Assembly: GCA_020650975.1 (NCBI GenBank)
Contig: JAIPMN010019989.1
Location: 1-23,076, forward strand
Direction of reading: 5' to 3'
Source of the DNA: Apostichopus californicus
Taxonomy: Eukaryota > Echinodermata > Holothuroidea > Aspidochirotida > Stichopodidae
DNA length: 23,076 nt
The notes under the pieces are model-generated. The model saw only the letters and a list, made by a program, of their open reading frames with translations. It was not told where the DNA came from and did no database searches. Made by a program: the position numbers and the translations under genes. Shown here piece by piece: positions 19,421-23,076 of the stretch (within the stretch, counting starts at the first letter, position 1; each line of letters begins with the position of its first letter).

Positions 19421-20124
19421 GAGAATCAAATGTAATGAATGTGTCCTGTGTGATAGCTTAGAGCAACGATATATTTATCAAAGCAGGTTTGGTTACTATT
19501 TAGAGCAATTTTACTCTCTCTCTCTCTCAAGATAGAAGTGATGTAATTTTAACAAAAAAATATAAGAAATTGTCAGCCATGTATTCTTGCCATGGAAATG
19601 ACCTTAATTGTGAGATTGAAGCTAGCAAACAAGTGTAGGCCAGTAGTGTCACCTTCCAGTTTCATAGTGTCATTTAGCTTTAAACCCTTTAGTTGAAGAT
19701 CTTGCCCAATTAGCCCCTTGCTTAGGGTTCCTATCTTTATTGGAACGATATTACATCACCTTTTTGTATCGAGCCTGCAGAGAATGTATTGCTCAAAATG
19801 CCCCCCCATGTGCCCCCTGCCCCTTCCCTCCCCCATAGCCTGGGTATTTTCAGCAAGCGTGCTTTTTTAATGAGTGAGGGGTTATAAGCACTTTGATTAG
19901 ATTCTTAAAAAAGTTTGTTGTGGGGTACTTTTTGATAGAATATGAATGAATTAATGACATGTAAAATACAAAATGTTATTGGACTTAATAATTTACTTGA
20001 AAAACTAATGAAATATGATGTTATGGAAGTTAAGTGTGAAATAGCGTGGAAATTTCCATAAAAGTCAACTCAAAGTGCTGCTTAAAGAATACTGTTGGTT
20101 GTGGTTTCCGATCGTTGGCATGAC
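19421..20124. other. Non-coding stretch with (CT)n
   Basis: Contains a CT dinucleotide repeat at 19514-19528 and C-rich DNA at 19800-19835. No gene is recognised. Confidence 0.7.
19514..19528. repeat. (CT)n microsatellite
   Basis: Seven and a half uninterrupted CT units. Confidence 0.9.
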
Positions 20125-20405
20125 CAGGGGCGGATGTAGGATTTTAAAGAGGAGGGATTGTCACCTTCAGGACAATGAAGCGGACTCCAATGTCAGAAAT
20201 TACGGGATTCCACCAGATAAAAAAAATTAAATTGAAGATGTGAAATGGTGCATTCCAAGTCACATTTAGGCTATAAATTTGGTTAATATTTAGGCATACA
20301 AGCAAGGTTGTGCTAATAATACTTTCCACTGGTTTTGAGTGGGATTGAAAATAGGGGGCGGGGTGGGATGGCGTACACCCCACCCACCTCCTGGATCTGC
20401 ACCTG
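20125..20405. mobile_element. 281-bp non-autonomous TIR element, CAGGGGCGGAT-type ends
   Basis: The left end is CAGGGGCGGATGTAGGA (20125-20141). The right end, read in reverse complement, is CAGGTGCAGATCCAGGA (20389-20405), matching at 13 of 17 positions. CAGGGGCGGAT...AGGA ends are, from memory, typical of abundant non-autonomous hAT-like elements in invertebrates. I see no intact 8-bp target duplication (GGCATGAC against AGGACATT), so the copy is old or its ends are slightly misplaced. No coding capacity. Confidence 0.65.
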
Positions 20406-20564
20406 AGGACATTTCTATCCCATACTCGCCCTCCCTCTGTTTGCAAACTGTCTTTAACCATTGTCAGATTTAATGTTAAATGTTTTTGTTATGCCAAAGG
20501 TACATTGTTGTAACCACTGTATCCCTGAAACTAAGAAGACTTGGTGAGCTCATCTGAAGTGTTC

Positions 20565-20931
20565 TTAAAGGTATTGAAGACTCGCCCCAAACCACGTGCC
20601 GCGCTCTGAAAAAGTTAACTTTCTGTTGCTTGCAAGTGAAGTTTTGTTTGTGTCGCTACAAAATGCAGACAGTAATGAAACGTGATACCCTGTTATTTTT
20701 AGCTGGACCTGAGATGTCCATCGCTGTATCTTGTGTGACTGTGCTGTGGGTAATGACCGCAGCTGTATGTACTGACTGTACACTAGTGTCTAATTAACGA
20801 CGGTAGCAAGCTATGTGTGTATTTTCTGGGATCGATGGTGGTGTCTAACACTTCTGTTACACCTCATTCGAAACTAGGTCAGATTACCGGCATGAGACGT
20901 TTCTTTTTGCGCAAGTCTTCACACCCTTTAA
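20565..20931. mobile_element. 359-bp MITE with TTAA target duplication
   Basis: TTAA at 20565-20568 is followed by AGGTATTGAAGACTCGCCC. The other end, in reverse complement, is AGGGTGTGAAGACTTGCGC, ending at 20927 next to TTAA at 20928-20931. The 19-bp ends match at 14 positions, with GAAGACT fully conserved. The interior has more CpG than its surroundings (GTGCCGCGC, ATTCGAAAC, TTACCGGC), as expected of an insertion. No transposase is encoded. The TTAA target suggests a piggyBac-type partner. Confidence 0.75.
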
Positions 20932-22257
20932 CCTAGTTTGGTTCAAACGCAGTGGCCTCTGGACTTAACTTTGTTCAGCTGATGAAACTTGAAACTATGT
21001 GTGTTAGGTGAAAGGTGCCTTTGCAGCTCAAACAAGATATAGTGTAAAGACTAGACATATTACTCAACTTGTATTCACTAAATAACAAACAGCCTTAGGA
21101 TGTGCATTGTAAAAAAAACGATATTTAACTTATTTCATAGCAGGTAAACAGTAAACTTGTAAATCCTTTGCTTGGAGAAAACTAAAAACAGCACTGTATT
21201 AAAAAAGAATCCTTGAATTAACCACAGAAGACTATTACAATGTGATAGATGTTACAGTATTGATAATGAATAACTACAATACAAGTGTATTACAGCTAGC
21301 AATACATTTAATAATCTAGTCTGCCTGGAATTATCTATTCAGGACTAATCAATTTATTACACATTTGTTAAAAAATGTGGCAAGCTGGTTGTCATGTATG
21401 GTTACACATCCTCTCCAATCAATGTTAAACAGACTGACACTGTTAGCTACCACAATATATTGCCCCTTGCATCATGTCAGCAAAGCTCTGGTCCTTTGTT
21501 AAATGTAATTTATTATCAATACATTTTGGACCAGTTTACAGTGAAAAGAGTTTACCTTACCAATTTTATTTTTGACATCCTATATAATGTTTACTATATT
21601 AATGAATAAGTTGTATGTTAAGTTGATCTATTATATATCATTCTATCCATCTGAACAAGCATGGATTTTAAGTTCTGGATGGGAATGATATGTATCAATA
21701 GTTACAACATATCATATCTACATTATATATAATGTTCTATGATGCCATTAGGTGGCCCCCTCCCCATGCCCCCCCCTCTTACGTTTCATGAATTTCTTTT
21801 CTTTTTATCTGTCGTAACTGAAATCATAGTACAGGGTACTAGGAGGGCTGCTTGTGATCATCAATCAGTGAGTTTAATTATTATGATTATTAATTAATAA
21901 ATAACCTCATATGCTTGTACCAATGCAAGATGTATGGAATAAAACCATTAGAAACATTCTACTGTTTGTGCCTTTGGAGTATTATTTGTGTCACACATAA
22001 GGATGGAAGTGTTGTTTGTGATAATTAAGATTGGGGAACCAACCTTATCCCCATCACCAGCATCATCAGCCCTAAAAATATAACTTAAAGTTCTCAACAT
22101 GTTAATGTGCATATCATATAGGCATGCATCGATTATTGCATCACATGCCAATAACATGCAATCATTTTCCATGTTATTACCCTTCCATATTGGTTATAAT
22201 TATTGGGGGAAGTCGTTTAACCATTGAAAACACATTGCAAATTATTTTTCTTTCAGT
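20932..22257. other. Non-coding stretch
   Basis: AT-rich DNA with a C-rich patch at 21753-21778. No gene, RNA or repeat is recognised. Short open frames at 21394-21609 (plus) and 21948-22172 (minus) show no family features. Confidence 0.7.
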
Positions 22258-22353
22258 AGGTGCCCGAAAAGTTCTCAGCATATTGGCCTAATTTTCACAA
22301 AAATTTTTGGTTGGGGGGGCTGCAGCCGCCTCCCCTCGCCTCCTACGCCCATG
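22258..22353 (-). mobile_element. Fragment of a CATGGGCGTAGGAGGCG-type repeat
   Basis: On the minus strand the segment starts CATGGGCGTAGGAGGCG, goes through GGCTGCAGCCCCCCCAACC and AAAATTTTTGTGAAAATTAG, and ends TTTTCGGGCACCT. I recall this order (CATGGGCGTAGG, CCCCCC, AAAATTTTT, CGGGCA) from abundant invertebrate non-autonomous DNA elements. Only one end seems present, so it is a truncated copy or solo terminus. Confidence 0.5.
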
Positions 22354-23076
22354 TTCTTAGTTCAGAATTAGATTGTAGATCAAGTTTTCGTCCTACTTGT
22401 TGCTTTAAAAAAGAGCGCTACAAAAAGAATCGGAGACAAGGACCATGATATAAACTCAAGCAATTTGTAAGATGAAGGGCTGGGTTTAGCTTGTTGGAAA
22501 GGGGGAAGGGTAATGTGTAGGTCATTAGTAAGGGCATTGCAGTAGCATAAGTTGTTGGGTAAGATAACAGCACTATTGCATCATGCCAATATTACTGCTA
22601 TAATGTTAGTGTTTGGTATTTCTTTTACAGTATAATGGAATATGATAAACATATCTGTGATATTCAGATAGCTTTGAGCACTGGGTATATCAACTGAAAT
22701 ATCACAGCAACACTGAAATAAAATAAAACAACAAAGTGAATTTCTGAAGATAATTTTATTGAGAAATATGGTGCATCACAGAGGTGCAAACTTGTCATAT
22801 CTATTAAATGAGAGCCCTCTCCCTCCTTTGGAAGAACTAAATTAATCCCGCAGCTGACTGGTTAAGACTAATTAATAGCTAATTGCACCATTTATAATGA
22901 AGAAGTACTTGTACAGTTAGCATTAGTATCAAAAAAAGAAAACACTCGTTTAAGCATCTTGAGCAAATCTGGTGGGATTCAAACAATGCGATTGTGCAAT
23001 TTTAATGAAAGAAATAAATGAACAGCTGTTTTAAATTACAAGTAAATACAAGTAAATAACAAAAGTTACTGTTGTC
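22354..23076. other. Non-coding right edge
   Basis: AT-rich DNA with several AATAAA-like hexamers (around 22718) but no coding similarity on either strand. Confidence 0.65.

Noticed and set aside
20144-20461. 105-codon minus-strand open frame
   Set aside because: It is mostly the non-autonomous TIR element at 20125-20405 and is not a gene.

Overview
This is AT-rich animal genomic DNA. It holds one recognisable protein-coding gene, an eight-exon cyclin Y (CCNY/CCNYL1-type) gene on the + strand. Coding sequence runs from the ATG at 2905 to the TGA at 14604. All seven introns have GT...AG ends and the phases join into one open frame of 357 codons plus stop. The protein keeps the N-terminal MGN...C.C acylation signal, the cyclin box with its Lys/Glu pair, and the AIIS carboxy terminus of the family. 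Many introns, a single CCNY-like gene, tRNA-derived SINEs with ATT-rich tails, abundant small TIR elements and G/C homopolymer runs suggest a marine invertebrate. An invertebrate deuterostome such as an echinoderm is my best guess, but it is an inference. || Layout. 1-2840: non-coding upstream DNA with a 252-bp tandem duplication whose second copy is split by a 481-bp TIR-bearing insert, and a possible untranslated exon at 184-344. 2841-14604: the cyclin Y gene. Intron 2 (3.3 kb) carries a CpG-rich patch and a minus-strand tRNA-derived SINE. Intron 4 carries a 21-bp minisatellite. Intron 5 carries a plus-strand SINE. Intron 6 carries a 604-bp MITE with perfect 15-bp TIRs and a TTAA target duplication. 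Intron 7 carries a diverged SINE-like stretch and a tandem duplication that abuts the last exon. 14605 to about 16105: probable 3' UTR with three diverged repeats of about 153 bp and an AATAAA at 16080. 16106-23076: no gene recognised; it holds a second TTAA-flanked MITE, a CAGGGGCGG-type TIR element, a CATGGGCGTAGG-type repeat fragment and simple repeats. || Function. In other animals cyclin Y is myristoylated, sits at the plasma membrane, and recruits and activates CDK14/CDK16-type kinases, for example to phosphorylate LRP6 in Wnt signalling. The sequence retains the features needed for that role. No CRISPR array, operon, prokaryotic system, true tRNA or rRNA gene is present. The most interesting material is the set of small non-autonomous elements. 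Several sit within about 50-120 bp upstream of cyclin Y splice acceptors.
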